Shown here in pieces: positions 38,685-47,874 of a stretch of 64,000 nt of DNA (its first letter is position 1; every line of letters begins with the position of its first letter). Source of the stretch: Denitromonas halophila. Its GTDB lineage: Bacteria > Pseudomonadota > Gammaproteobacteria > Burkholderiales > Rhodocyclaceae. Where the stretch lies: the NCBI RefSeq assembly GCF_007625155.1, contig NZ_VMNK01000023.1, positions 56,647 through 120,646 of the forward strand. Reading direction: 5' to 3'. The notes beneath the pieces were generated by a model, which was not told the DNA's origin, made no database searches, and saw nothing but the letters and a program-made list of their open reading frames with translations. The translations under genes were made by a program, and so were the position numbers.

Positions 38685-39859
38685 GCGAATGGCAAACATG
38701 CGCCGTGCCCGATTCGTTCGTTAAGAACAAGGTCGGTCGGCAAAACCAAATCCCCGCAAAGGACATCGCGGAGGTTGGTCGCTTCCCGGTCGTCGACCAA
38801 GGGCAGAAGTTCATTGCCGGTTACTGCGATGACGAAAGCAAGGTCATCGATTTCGACCTGCCGCTGATCATATTCGGCGATCACACTCGCTGCTTCAAAT
38901 ACGTCGACTTCCCGTTCGTGCTTGGGGCTGATGGAACCAAGGTTCTTCTTCCGAATAAAAAGCTTTACGACGCGAGGTTTTACTACTTCGCGTTGCTGGC
39001 GCTGGAGATTCCGAGTCGTGGTTACAACCGCCACTTCACAATCCTCAGCGAGCGGAGGCTCCCGCTCCCCCCACTCCCCGAGCAGAAGAAGATCGCGCAC
39101 ATCCTTTCGACGGTGCAGCGGGCGATCGAAGCGCAGGAGCGGATCATTCAGACCACCACCGAGCTGAAAAAAGCCCTCATGCACAAGCTCTTCACCGAAG
39201 GCCTCCGCAACGAACCCCAAAAACAAACCGACATCGGCGCCGTCCCCGAAAGCTGGGGGGTGGTCCCGCTCTCGGATGTGTGTCGATTCCAGAGCGGTGG
39301 AACCCCATCGAAGAAGAATCCGGAATTCTGGAAGGGAACAATTCCATGGGTATCGCCGAAGGACATGAAGCGTCCGCGACTCGATGACGTTGCAGATCAC
39401 ATTTCAAAGGAAGCTCTCGAAAGCGGAAGCAAACTCGCACCCGCCGGTTCTGTCTTCGTAGTCGTCCGCGGAATGATCTTGGCAAAGACCGTTCCCGTCG
39501 CACTCGCAGAAGTTCCCATGGCCATCAACCAAGACATGAAGGCAATCATTCCTGGGCTCAAGCTCCGCTCAGACTTCCTTCTCTACGCCTTGGAGACACT
39601 ACGGGAAAACCTTTTCAAGAAGGTCGGGCGCTCGGGTCACGGAACGTGCACCTTGATGGGCCACGAGGTCGCTGCATTCAAAATCCCACTTCCCGATTTA
39701 GCGACTCAGGCAGAGATCGCTTCAGCGATTCAAAACCTCGAACGGAAGAAGGAGATTCATGAACAGAAACAAATTCAACTCCAAGACCTCTCCCGAAGCC
39801 TCCTTCACGATCTGATGACCGCGAAGACCCGCGTTCACGAACTGGAGATTTCCGCATGA
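38681..39859 (+). CDS. hsdS: Type I restriction-modification specificity subunit HsdS
   Basis: DNA target-recognition subunit of 392 aa that sets the bipartite recognition sequence. Two target-recognition domains (about 1-135 and 195-340) are each followed by a conserved helical spacer. The central spacer is LPPLPEQKKIAHILSTVQRA and the second ends the protein with AEIASAIQNLERKKEI. The second domain begins with the typical IGAVPESWGVVPLSDVCRFQSGGTP (split here). Start ATG at 38681 follows GGAG and overlaps the preceding small ORF; the SIR2 gene overlaps its stop by ATGA. Base composition drops in GC within the gene compared with hsdM. Confidence 0.93.
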   Translation: MSEWQTCAVPDSFVKNKVGRQNQIPAKDIAEVGRFPVVDQGQKFIAGYCDDESKVIDFDLPLIIFGDHTRCFKYVDFPFVLGADGTKVLLPNKKLYDARFYYFALLALEIPSRGYNRHFTILSERRLPLPPLPEQKKIAHILSTVQRAIEAQERIIQTTTELKKALMHKLFTEGLRNEPQKQTDIGAVPESWGVVPLSDVCRFQSGGTPSKKNPEFWKGTIPWVSPKDMKRPRLDDVADHISKEALESGSKLAPAGSVFVVVRGMILAKTVPVALAEVPMAINQDMKAIIPGLKLRSDFLLYALETLRENLFKKVGRSGHGTCTLMGHEVAAFKIPLPDLATQAEIASAIQNLERKKEIHEQKQIQLQDLSRSLLHDLMTAKTRVHELEISA

Positions 39860-40893
39860 GCTCAGACGCCAAAGCGTCGGTCCTCCAACTCGCGCAGGAA
39901 TGTATCAGCAAGGCACCCGTTATCATCCTTGGGAGTGGCGCATCGGCGGCTTACGGGATCCCGGGGATGCCTCAATTGAAAGACCATCTGCTCGGCGTCG
40001 CATGCCCCAAGACCTCAAAACCGGACGACGAAGCCAAGTGGACTGAGTTTCAAACAAAGCTGAAAACGACCGACCTTGAGACCGCGCTTGATGAGGTCCG
40101 ACTTCCCGAGTTATTGACAGCGCTCGTCGTTGAATCAACATGGGACTACCTCGCGCCCTACGACCGAAAGGTCTTTGAGCAGGCGATCGTCGACCACGAT
40201 CTGTTTCCGCTCACGAAACTGTTCCTCCACCTGTTCAACAGCACGCGTAACGATATTCACGTGGTCACGCCGAACTACGACCGGATTGCAGAATACGCAG
40301 CTGATGCCGGAAAGCTGGCGCATTACACGGGCTTTCACTATGGGCACATTCGGGCTCGGGCTGTGAACGGGCGGCCGAGGATTCATCTTGGAGGTGCGCC
40401 AGCCCGCACTGTGAATATTTGGAAAGTACATGGCTCATTTGATTGGTTCCGAGACAACGACGGAGTCGTCGTTGGTCTGCCCATTGCCACCAGGCGTCCG
40501 ACAAATGTCTTTCCCGTGATCGTCACACCAGGAATTGAGAAGTATCGGCTCACCCACGATGAGCCGTTCCATTCCATTAAATCGGAGGCGGACAAAGCCC
40601 TCCAAGGTGCCGATTCGTATCTTTGTGTTGGTTACGGCTTCAACGATACGCACCTCCAAACAACACTCGTCGAGAGATGCCGCGGAAAGGATGTCCCATT
40701 GGTCCTGCTGACCAAGGGGGTATCGGCGACTGCGAAGGCGTTTCTCGCCAGCGGAAAGTGCGGAAAGTATCTGGCGATCGAGGAAGCCCCGTCCGGTGCG
40801 CGAGTCTACAGCCGGGAATTTCCGACCGGTGAAGAGATCGCAGGAGAATCGATCTGGCAGCTTGGTGAATTTCTAAAATTGGTAATCTCATGA
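39856..40893 (+). CDS. sir2: SIR2-like NAD-consuming defence protein
   Basis: A 345-aa SIR2-domain protein. The NAD-binding loop is GSGASAAYGIPGMPQL from residue 26, the catalytic-site Asn is N140 in TPNYDR and the His is H192 in KVHGSFDW, with a later GYGFNDTHL motif. Bacterial SIR2 defence proteins degrade NAD+ when triggered by phage. It is immediately followed (ATGA) by a HerA ATPase gene, the pairing of the described SIR2-HerA anti-phage system, in which the two form a large complex. Here the pair sits inside a type I restriction operon. Lower GC than hsdM/hsdR. Confidence 0.9.
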   Translation: MSSDAKASVLQLAQECISKAPVIILGSGASAAYGIPGMPQLKDHLLGVACPKTSKPDDEAKWTEFQTKLKTTDLETALDEVRLPELLTALVVESTWDYLAPYDRKVFEQAIVDHDLFPLTKLFLHLFNSTRNDIHVVTPNYDRIAEYAADAGKLAHYTGFHYGHIRARAVNGRPRIHLGGAPARTVNIWKVHGSFDWFRDNDGVVVGLPIATRRPTNVFPVIVTPGIEKYRLTHDEPFHSIKSEADKALQGADSYLCVGYGFNDTHLQTTLVERCRGKDVPLVLLTKGVSATAKAFLASGKCGKYLAIEEAPSGARVYSREFPTGEEIAGESIWQLGEFLKLVIS

Positions 40894-42677
40894 GCATCTT
40901 CAAATACAGCGACAGCGATGCCCTCGGCAATGTGAAGTCAGTCGATACGGCAATTGTCATCGTCCAAGTGGCGGACGTAGAGCGGCTCCGAAAACTGCAG
41001 GTCAACCGGCTTGCCGTCCTCCAAAGTAGCCGCCCGGGTCAGCACCTGATCGGAATTATTCAGAAGATCACCCGCAACTCCGTCGAGGCTAGGGAGCTGG
41101 GTGAAGTGGAAGGAGACGAGGACGGACTCAAAATCGCAGCCGAGCTAAATCTTGTCCGGATCACCCTAATCGGCACGATGGTGGACAAGCTCGGCACTGA
41201 TTCCAACGTATTCCTTCGCACCTTGGAAACGGTCCCCGAGATCGACGCAAACTGTTTTGCTGTCGAAGGGGAGGCGCTGACGAACTTCATGAGAGTCATT
41301 GCCAACATCTCGGGCGATGGAGAGCGCCTGTCCCTTGGGCACTACACTCTGGACGACAAGGCCGAGGCATTCCTGAACGGGAACAAGTTCTTTCAACGCC
41401 ACGCGATCATTGTCGGGAGCACAGGTTCGGGCAAATCCTGGACCACTGCCCGCGTGCTCGAGTGCATGGCCGGGCTACCCAACGCGAACGGGATCGTTTT
41501 CGATATTCATGGCGAATACCGCCCTCTGAAAGCCGATGGCATTCGCCACCTTCGAATCGCCGGCCCAAAGGACCTCGACGCAAAGAGCACGCTGGCGGAC
41601 GGCGTGATTCACCTTCCCTATTGGCTGCTGGCCTACGAGGCGATGGTCTCGATGTTCGTCGATCGCAGTGATCAAAACGCGCCGAACCAGGCGATGCTCA
41701 TGTCGCGGACAATTATCGAGGCGAAGCGCAACTATTTGGAGGCCGGCAAACATGCCGAAGTGCTCGACAATTTCACAATTGACAGCCCGATTCCGTTCTC
41801 GATTGCTGATGTCATAGCGCGCCTGGAAGAACTGGATGCCGAAATGATACCCGGCGCAAGAGCGGGCACCGAGAAGGCAGGTGCATTCAACGGAAAACTT
41901 TCTCGCCTTATCGAGAGGCTCAAGAACAAGCAGACAGATCGTCGTCTCGGCTTTCTGTTCCAAGCCCCGGCGGATACGATGGAGTTTGATTGGCTCGATA
42001 AACTCGTCGCAGCTTTGGTGGCTGGCACTAAAGACCAAGCAGATAGGTTAGGGGGCGTGAAGATCGTGGATTTCTCGGAGGTTCCCTCCGACATGCTCCC
42101 GCTCATCATTAGCTTGGTCGCGAAGCTAGTCTTTTCGATACAGCAATGGACCCCGACGGAGAATCGGCACCCAATCGCCTTGTTCTGCGATGAGGCTCAT
42201 CTTTACATTCCTGAACGCCAGTCATCCAGTGGTGGGGAGGCCTTCGCGGTGGACGCGTTCGAGCGGATTGCAAAGGAAGGCCGCAAATACGGCGTTGGCC
42301 TGGTCGTGATTAGCCAGCGACCTTCTGAGGTGAATCGAACTGTCTTGAGCCAGTGCAACAACTTGGTCGCGATGCGATTGACGAATGGTGATGACCAAAA
42401 CGTGGTTCGACGTTTACTCCCTGACAGCTTGGGTGGTTTCAGCGAGCTTCTTCCTGTGCTTGATACTGGAGAAGCACTTGTTGTGGGCGACGCAAGTTTG
42501 CTCCCGACTCGCGTAAGAGTTCAACGGCCAACGAGCCAACCGAACAGCGGCACGGTTCCGTTTTGGGATAGGTGGAGCGAAGACAAGGAAATCGCGAAAC
42601 TCTCGGATTCGGTCGCTAGCTGGAGAAAGCAAGCGATTCAAGAACCTCCCACTCCTGCACCAAAGTCTGGAACCTGA
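40890..42677 (+). CDS. herA: HerA/FtsK-like hexameric ATPase of a SIR2-HerA system
   Basis: DNA-translocase-type ATPase of 595 aa. An N-terminal HAS-barrel-like region (about 15-120) precedes the RecA fold with Walker A GSTGSGKS (176-183, Lys182), Walker B FCDEAHLYI (Asp434, Glu435) and the sensor motif VVISQRPSEVNRTVLSQCNN. A long helical insertion lies between them (about 250-370). The C-terminus is proline-rich. Its start overlaps the SIR2 stop by 4 nt, so the two are made together. In known systems HerA assembles with SIR2 and activates its NADase. HsdR follows after 6 bp. Confidence 0.9.
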   Translation: MSIFKYSDSDALGNVKSVDTAIVIVQVADVERLRKLQVNRLAVLQSSRPGQHLIGIIQKITRNSVEARELGEVEGDEDGLKIAAELNLVRITLIGTMVDKLGTDSNVFLRTLETVPEIDANCFAVEGEALTNFMRVIANISGDGERLSLGHYTLDDKAEAFLNGNKFFQRHAIIVGSTGSGKSWTTARVLECMAGLPNANGIVFDIHGEYRPLKADGIRHLRIAGPKDLDAKSTLADGVIHLPYWLLAYEAMVSMFVDRSDQNAPNQAMLMSRTIIEAKRNYLEAGKHAEVLDNFTIDSPIPFSIADVIARLEELDAEMIPGARAGTEKAGAFNGKLSRLIERLKNKQTDRRLGFLFQAPADTMEFDWLDKLVAALVAGTKDQADRLGGVKIVDFSEVPSDMLPLIISLVAKLVFSIQQWTPTENRHPIALFCDEAHLYIPERQSSSGGEAFAVDAFERIAKEGRKYGVGLVVISQRPSEVNRTVLSQCNNLVAMRLTNGDDQNVVRRLLPDSLGGFSELLPVLDTGEALVVGDASLLPTRVRVQRPTSQPNSGTVPFWDRWSEDKEIAKLSDSVASWRKQAIQEPPTPAPKSGT

Positions 42678-42683
42678 TACCCC

Positions 42684-45605
42684 ATGCCCACACCCGGCGA
42701 ACACAAAACCGTCCAAGCCCGCATCCTCGGCTACGCCGAGGCCATCGGCTGGACGTTTGTGCCTCGCGAGGAAGCCGAGCAGCGGCGCGGGTTCGATCCG
42801 GAAGTTCCGCCCACCGAACGCGCCAAGAACCGTTCCCTCTTCTTCGACGACCTGCTCGACGCCAAGCTACGGGAATTCAATCCGCGCTATGCCGAGGCCG
42901 AGGGTGCCTTGCTCGGCCAGTTCCGCCATCTCCACACCGACATCTACGGCAACCGCGAGTTCGTCGAGCACCTGCGCAACCGGGGCAAGTTCTTCGACCA
43001 CGAGGAGAAGCGCGAGCGTGACCTGATCCTGATCGATTACGACGACCCGGCGCGCAACGTCTTCGAGGTCACCGAGGAGTGGGCCTTTCACAACGGCCAC
43101 TTCGGCACGCGGGAGGATGTGGTCTTTCTCATCAACGGCATTCCGGTGCTGGTGATCGAGTGCAAGAACGCCAACAAGGACGAGGCGATTGCCCTGGCGG
43201 TGGACCAGATCCGCCGTTACCACCGCGAGACGCCCGAGCTGTTCGTGTCGCAGCAGGTGTTCACCGCCACCGACGCCATCGGCTTTTCTTACGGGGTGAG
43301 CTGGAACACGGTGCGGCGGAACATCTTCAACTGGAAGGATGAGGAGGTCGGCAAGCTGGAGGCCAAGGTGAAGAGCTTCTGCGCCATTCCGCAGGTGCTC
43401 GCCTTCCTGAAGGACTACATCGTCTTTGCCGAGAAAGACGAGGAACTCAACAAATACATCCTGCGCCAGCACCAGACCGGCGCGGTAGAGGCGACCGTCA
43501 GCCGTGCCCTCGACCCAAAGCGCACGCGCGGCCTCGTCTGGCACACCCAGGGCAGCGGCAAGACCTTCACCATGATCAAGACGGCGGAGCGGCTGTTCCG
43601 CGCACCCGAGGCGGACAAGCCGACCGTGTTGCTGATGATCGACCGCAACGAGCTGGAAGATCAGATGCTGAAGAACCTCGCCGCGCTTGGCCTGGGCAAT
43701 CTGGAACACGCCAGCAGCATCGCCCGGCTCAACCAGCTGCTGCGCGACGACTACCGAGGCATCATCGTGACGATGATCCACAAGTTCCGCGACATGCCGG
43801 CGGACCTCAACACGCGCTCGAACATCTACGTCCTGATCGACGAAGCCCACCGCACCACCGGTGGCGACCTCGGCAACTTCCTGATGGCCGGTCTGCCGAA
43901 CGCGACCTTCCTCGGCTTCACCGGCACCCCGGTGGACAAGACGGTGTATGGCAAGGGCACCTTCAAGACCTTCGGCTGCGAGGATGACCAGGGCTACCTG
44001 CACAAGTATTCCATCGCCGACAGCATCGAGGACGGCACAACGCTGCCGCTCTACTACCAGCTTGCGCCCAACGAAATGCTGGTGCCGCACGAGACGCTGG
44101 ACAAGGAGTTCCTGTCGCTGGCCGAAGCCGAAGGCGTGGCCGACATCGAGGAGCTGAACAAGATTCTCGAACGGGCGGTGAACCTGAAGAACTTCCTCAA
44201 GGGCAAGGAGCGCATCCAGCAGGTGGCGCAGTTCGTCGCCGAGCATTACCGCGAAAACGTCGAGCCGCTCGGCTACAAGGCCTTCCTCGTCGGCGTCGAC
44301 CGCGAAGCCTGCGCGCATTACAAACACGCGCTCGACCAGTATCTGCCGCCGGAGTATTCCGAAGTGGTCTACACCGGCAGCAGCAACGACGCCAAGCTGC
44401 TGAAGGAATTCCACCTCGACCCGAAAAGAGAGCGGCAGATCCGCAAGCGCTTCGGCAAGCTCGACCAGCAGCCGAAGATACTGATCGTGACCGAGAAGCT
44501 GCTCACCGGCTTCGATGCGCCCGTGCTCTACGCCATGTATCTCGACAAGCCGATGCGCGACCACACCCTGCTGCAGGCGATTGCCCGGGTGAACCGCCCC
44601 TACGAGAACGAGGCGCAGGAGATGGTGAAGCCGCATGGCTTCGTGCTGGATTTCGTCGGCATCTTCGACAAGCTGGAAAAGGCGCTGGCCTTCGACAGCG
44701 AGGAGATCAACGCCATCGTCAAGGATCTCAAGCTGCTGAAGGTGCTCTTCAAGAACAAGATGGCGTCCAAGGCCCCGGACTACCTCGGGCTGATCGAGCG
44801 CAACTTCAACGACAAGGACGTGGATACCCTGATCGAGCACTTCCGCGATCCTGAGCGGCGCAAGGAGTTCTTCAAGGAATACAAGGAGATCGAGATGCTC
44901 TACGAGATCATCTCGCCCGATGCCTTCCTGCGCCCGTTCATTGCCAACTATGGAACGCTATCGGCGATCTATCAGGTCGTGCGCAAGGCCTACACCAAAA
45001 CCGTGATGGTAGACCGCGAGTTTCAGGCCAAGACAAATCATCTGGTGCAGGAGCAGGTGAGCACTTATGGCGTGGGCGGTCTGGGTGAGATTGTCGCGAT
45101 CGATGGCAATACGATTGAGCTGATCAAGAACAAGCGCGGTGGGGACGGCACCAAAGTCATCAACCTGATCAAAAGCATTGAAAAACTGGCCGAGGAAGGC
45201 AGTGATGACCCCTACCTCATTGCCATGGCGGAGCGCGCGCGGGCGGTGCAGGAGAGCTTCGAGCAGCGCCAGACCAGCACCGCCGAGGCGTTGGCGGCAT
45301 TGCTCAAGGAAGTTGAGACGAATGAGATTCGCAAAAAGGAGCAGGCCGAGAAGTCGTTCGATGGCCTGACCTATTTCGTCTATCGCAGCCTGCTCGATGC
45401 GAAGATTGAGAACGCCGAGGCGGTCAGCCGCAAGATTCGCCAGGCCTTTGCTGATTTTCCGAACTGGAAGCGAAGCGAAAACGCCCTCCGCGAGCTCAGA
45501 AAGAAAGTCACCTTCGCCATCTTCGCGGAAACTGACGATCTGGATCGGGTGGCAGCGATGGTGAACGCGCTGTTTACCCTGCTGGACAAGGCAGACCGGA
45601 TTTGA
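42684..45605 (+). CDS. hsdR: Type I restriction enzyme endonuclease subunit HsdR
   Basis: Motor and nuclease subunit of 973 aa. The N-terminal PD-(D/E)XK nuclease has Glu159-Cys-Lys161 in VLVIECKNAN with an upstream acidic residue in REDVVFLING. The SF2 translocase has Walker A HTQGSGKT (Lys293), DEAH at 386-389, GFTGTPVDK and, later, motif VI-like ARVNRPYENE. A helical C-terminal domain docks to the methyltransferase. Length is normal. Restriction should be active on unmodified phage DNA if the enzyme assembles with HsdM and HsdS. GC-rich codon use like hsdM, unlike the SIR2-HerA genes between them. Confidence 0.95.
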   Translation: MPTPGEHKTVQARILGYAEAIGWTFVPREEAEQRRGFDPEVPPTERAKNRSLFFDDLLDAKLREFNPRYAEAEGALLGQFRHLHTDIYGNREFVEHLRNRGKFFDHEEKRERDLILIDYDDPARNVFEVTEEWAFHNGHFGTREDVVFLINGIPVLVIECKNANKDEAIALAVDQIRRYHRETPELFVSQQVFTATDAIGFSYGVSWNTVRRNIFNWKDEEVGKLEAKVKSFCAIPQVLAFLKDYIVFAEKDEELNKYILRQHQTGAVEATVSRALDPKRTRGLVWHTQGSGKTFTMIKTAERLFRAPEADKPTVLLMIDRNELEDQMLKNLAALGLGNLEHASSIARLNQLLRDDYRGIIVTMIHKFRDMPADLNTRSNIYVLIDEAHRTTGGDLGNFLMAGLPNATFLGFTGTPVDKTVYGKGTFKTFGCEDDQGYLHKYSIADSIEDGTTLPLYYQLAPNEMLVPHETLDKEFLSLAEAEGVADIEELNKILERAVNLKNFLKGKERIQQVAQFVAEHYRENVEPLGYKAFLVGVDREACAHYKHALDQYLPPEYSEVVYTGSSNDAKLLKEFHLDPKRERQIRKRFGKLDQQPKILIVTEKLLTGFDAPVLYAMYLDKPMRDHTLLQAIARVNRPYENEAQEMVKPHGFVLDFVGIFDKLEKALAFDSEEINAIVKDLKLLKVLFKNKMASKAPDYLGLIERNFNDKDVDTLIEHFRDPERRKEFFKEYKEIEMLYEIISPDAFLRPFIANYGTLSAIYQVVRKAYTKTVMVDREFQAKTNHLVQEQVSTYGVGGLGEIVAIDGNTIELIKNKRGGDGTKVINLIKSIEKLAEEGSDDPYLIAMAERARAVQESFEQRQTSTAEALAALLKEVETNEIRKKEQAEKSFDGLTYFVYRSLLDAKIENAEAVSRKIRQAFADFPNWKRSENALRELRKKVTFAIFAETDDLDRVAAMVNALFTLLDKADRI

Positions 45606-45609
45606 CGTG

Positions 45610-45945
45610 ATGACTGCGACCGATCAGAAGCTCGAGTTCAAGCAACGTGTCCGCCGCTGGGCCGACAAGCTGGAGGTGAACGTTGTTTGGCTGGGCGTCC
45701 GTCCCATGCGCAACAAATGGGCCTCATGCTCCACCAGCGGCCACCTGAACTTCAGTGACGAACTGCTCGGCCTGAAATCCGAGCTATGGGATTACGTCAT
45801 CGTCCACGAGCTGCTCCACTTCTTTGTTCCGAACCATGGAAGACTTTGGAAAAGCCTGATGCGCGCCCATCTGGGTGAATATGAGTCACATGAAAACGAG
45901 TTAAAGCGTATAGCGCAAAACGTTTCGCAACAGCGGGCGCGCTGA
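45610..45945 (+). CDS. YgjP-like zinc metallopeptidase (DUF45/SprT-like)
   Basis: Small predicted metalloprotease of 111 aa. The zinc site is HELLH (His66, Glu67, His70) followed by His76 in PNHGRLW; VRPMRNKWASCSTSGHLNFS upstream is the family signature. Members of this family are frequent last genes of type I restriction operons, with unknown role. The ATG at 45610 lies 4 bp after hsdR; GTG at 45607 is an alternative. It appears to end the operon. Confidence 0.88.
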   Translation: MTATDQKLEFKQRVRRWADKLEVNVVWLGVRPMRNKWASCSTSGHLNFSDELLGLKSELWDYVIVHELLHFFVPNHGRLWKSLMRAHLGEYESHENELKRIAQNVSQQRAR

Positions 45946-46326
45946 CGCACGCCGCTAAGCTTATCGTTGAATGACCACCTCGGAGCAAACCATACGACAG
46001 TCCTGGGCCAAGGAACTGGCTGAATCAGACTGCTCTTGATTGGTGCTCCGGCCGAGGCGCCGCCGCCTGATCACCTGCGACAAATCTTCAGCCGAAGGCG
46101 CTCGAATCTCAGCTCGGTCTCGCGACCGCAGCGGGTCGGCATGCTGACCTCGTTGTTTGATTCGTCTGACTGGCGGCTTTCAGCCACGATCAAGGACGGC
46201 GCCTGATTCTGAGCCGTTGTCCGAACGAGGAACGCACCGCCGTGGCGATTGATTGGCTGACGAATCGCGGCGGCGGGCCGATGCTGCGCTTTCGAGGTGT
46301 GGTGGCCTTCCAGGGGCCGCCTGCAC
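45946..46326. other. Intergenic region after the restriction operon
   Basis: About 380 bp with no convincing gene or terminator. Short GC-rich inverted segments and partial frames are present (a 65-codon minus frame at 46190-46387 overlaps the next gene's end). It looks like decayed DNA similar in style to the gap before hsdM, perhaps the edge of the inserted region. Confidence 0.35.
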
Positions 46327-47253
46327 TCAGATCGGCGCCGGCGCGCTCCTTGGCGGTCGGCCCACGGTCAGTCGGTACAACCCCCACAGCAGCAACAGCG
46401 GGACGACGACGGTCTGCATCAGGAAAACAACGATCAGGCGAATCATTCGCTCTGCTGCACTTTCTGCCGCGGCTTTCAAATCGTCGTATTTCTTCTTCAT
46501 TCTGTCTGTCGGGGCCTTGAAGCTCGACAGGGTGTCGGTTGCGCTTTTCCCCATCGCGGCCATCGTGTCGCCCAGCCGGTCGAAAAGACCCGTGGCTTTC
46601 GCCTCGGGGTCTGCAGCCGGCGGCGGTGAGCCGCCCGCCTGAGCGGTTATTTTCCCGTCGCCGCCAACCTCATCCAGAGAGAATGCCTTTAGCTTGGTCG
46701 ATGTACTGTCCAGCGCGGCCTGACTTTGTTGGTACTCGTCGGCGGCGAACTGTTCGAACACATACGCGCTCCCGATCATCGTCGCCGGCATCACAAATCG
46801 TACAAACAAGAGCGCCAGCATGAGGCTGCCCAACCAGGGCGGTGCGCTTCGCCGTACGAACAGCAAACACCATAGCAGCGCGACGGCTGTGACGAGCGCC
46901 GAAACCGTCCAGTTCGATCCTATCGTGAGCAGCAGCTTCTGAATGCCGAAGGCGACGCTGGCCATCAGCATGACCGATGAAAGCGATTCGACCAGGTCGT
47001 TGATCGGGTCAAGAATTTCGCCAATCGAGAGCGACACGCCGAAGCCCATCGGGTGCACGGCGACCTCGGTGCCTTGCAGCACGGAAATCACGCCGTTGAG
47101 CGCTCGCGCCGATGCGAAGCTGATCAGCGAGCGTTGCAAGCCGGCATCAACGCTCTCCGCAGCCAGTTGGGTGATCGGTCGATACCAACTGCACACGACC
47201 ACAAACAGTACGAGAAGAGTGATCGCGGTCTTTTTCGTCTTGCTCATGGTCAT
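46327..47253 (-). CDS. Unrecognised membrane protein with five predicted helices
   Basis: A 308-aa protein I cannot assign. Predicted membrane helices: about 10-28 (TAITLLVLFVVVCSWY), 82-100, 110-130 (LVTAVALLWCLLFV), 140-165 and 280-305 (LIVVFLMQTVVVPLLLLWGL). A cytoplasmic or periplasmic segment between helices 4 and 5 is hydrophilic and helical (EYQQSQAALDSTSTKLKAF, then a Gly/Pro/Ala linker and MKKKYDDLKAAAESAAERMI), so a coiled coil is likely. No ribosome site is clear; ATG at 47253 or 47247 is likely. It stands alone between the defence operon and tRNA-Ala. Codon pattern looks genuinely coding. Confidence 0.65.
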   Translation of the reverse strand: MTMSKTKKTAITLLVLFVVVCSWYRPITQLAAESVDAGLQRSLISFASARALNGVISVLQGTEVAVHPMGFGVSLSIGEILDPINDLVESLSSVMLMASVAFGIQKLLLTIGSNWTVSALVTAVALLWCLLFVRRSAPPWLGSLMLALLFVRFVMPATMIGSAYVFEQFAADEYQQSQAALDSTSTKLKAFSLDEVGGDGKITAQAGGSPPPAADPEAKATGLFDRLGDTMAAMGKSATDTLSSFKAPTDRMKKKYDDLKAAAESAAERMIRLIVVFLMQTVVVPLLLLWGLYRLTVGRPPRSAPAPI

Positions 47254-47703
47254 AGGCGAGAAGGCAAACGACAAAGAAGAAGTGAATGGCCGGCATGCGA
47301 TACCGTTGCGCGCATGTGTAGCCTGACGGGGTGCTGTCTTTCAGCGCGGGATCTATCAGCAGATGCGGGTTCGACGTTCTTCATGAGCCCAGGCTATCCG
47401 GCCAAGCTTCGGATTCATCCGCTTGCGCAGATTTTCGCACAGACCCGATGACATGGTGGTCGGCAGTGGCCAACGGCGGGGTTTCTTGAAGGCCATCGTT
47501 TGATGCCGAACGTGAGCTGCCCCAGTCAACGCCATGGCCCGGCGCTTCCGCCGTCCTGGGTGTAGACACGGTGTGAATGATCAACCACTACCGGCAGTTT
47601 TTGAGCGCCCGCGCCTTTTGACGAGCGGGTCTGTTCAGGACGCCCGAGCGGATTATCTTGCGTCCGGTTTGCGCAAGCGGGCTCGCACAAGCAAAGGTGA
47701 GGC
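47254..47703. other. Non-coding stretch between the membrane protein gene and tRNA-Ala
   Basis: About 450 bp with only short random frames. No integrase fragment, insertion sequence or direct repeat of the tRNA 3' end was recognised by eye. Confidence 0.4.
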
Positions 47704-47738
47704 ACAAAAAAACGGGCTGGCCTTTGCCAACCCGTTTG
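47704..47738 (-). terminator. Intrinsic terminator of tRNA-Ala
   Basis: On minus, AAACGGGTTGGC pairs with GCCAGCCCGTTT and is followed by seven T. It lies about 17 bp after the tRNA 3' end. Confidence 0.85.
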
Positions 47739-47754
47739 ATTTTCAGGTGTTTTG

Positions 47755-47830
<76 letters not shown>

Positions 47831-47845
47831 ACGCTTGAGCGAAAA

Positions 47846-47874
47846 ATTATAGTCCCGCCCTCAGGGCTTGGGAA
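47846..47874 (-). promoter_or_regulatory. Promoter of tRNA-Ala
   Basis: A perfect TATAAT (47851-47846 on minus) lies 15 bp before the tRNA with a weak TTCCCA -35 at 17-bp spacing, within the end of the sua5 gene. Confidence 0.6.

Noticed and set aside
42867..44840. A 657-codon antisense frame inside hsdR
   Set aside because: hsdR has clear nuclease and helicase motifs; the antisense frame is a composition artefact.
47275..47700. Integrase remnant or small RNA before tRNA-Ala
   Set aside because: No tyrosine-recombinase motif, no promoter-hairpin pair and no open frame of note were visible.
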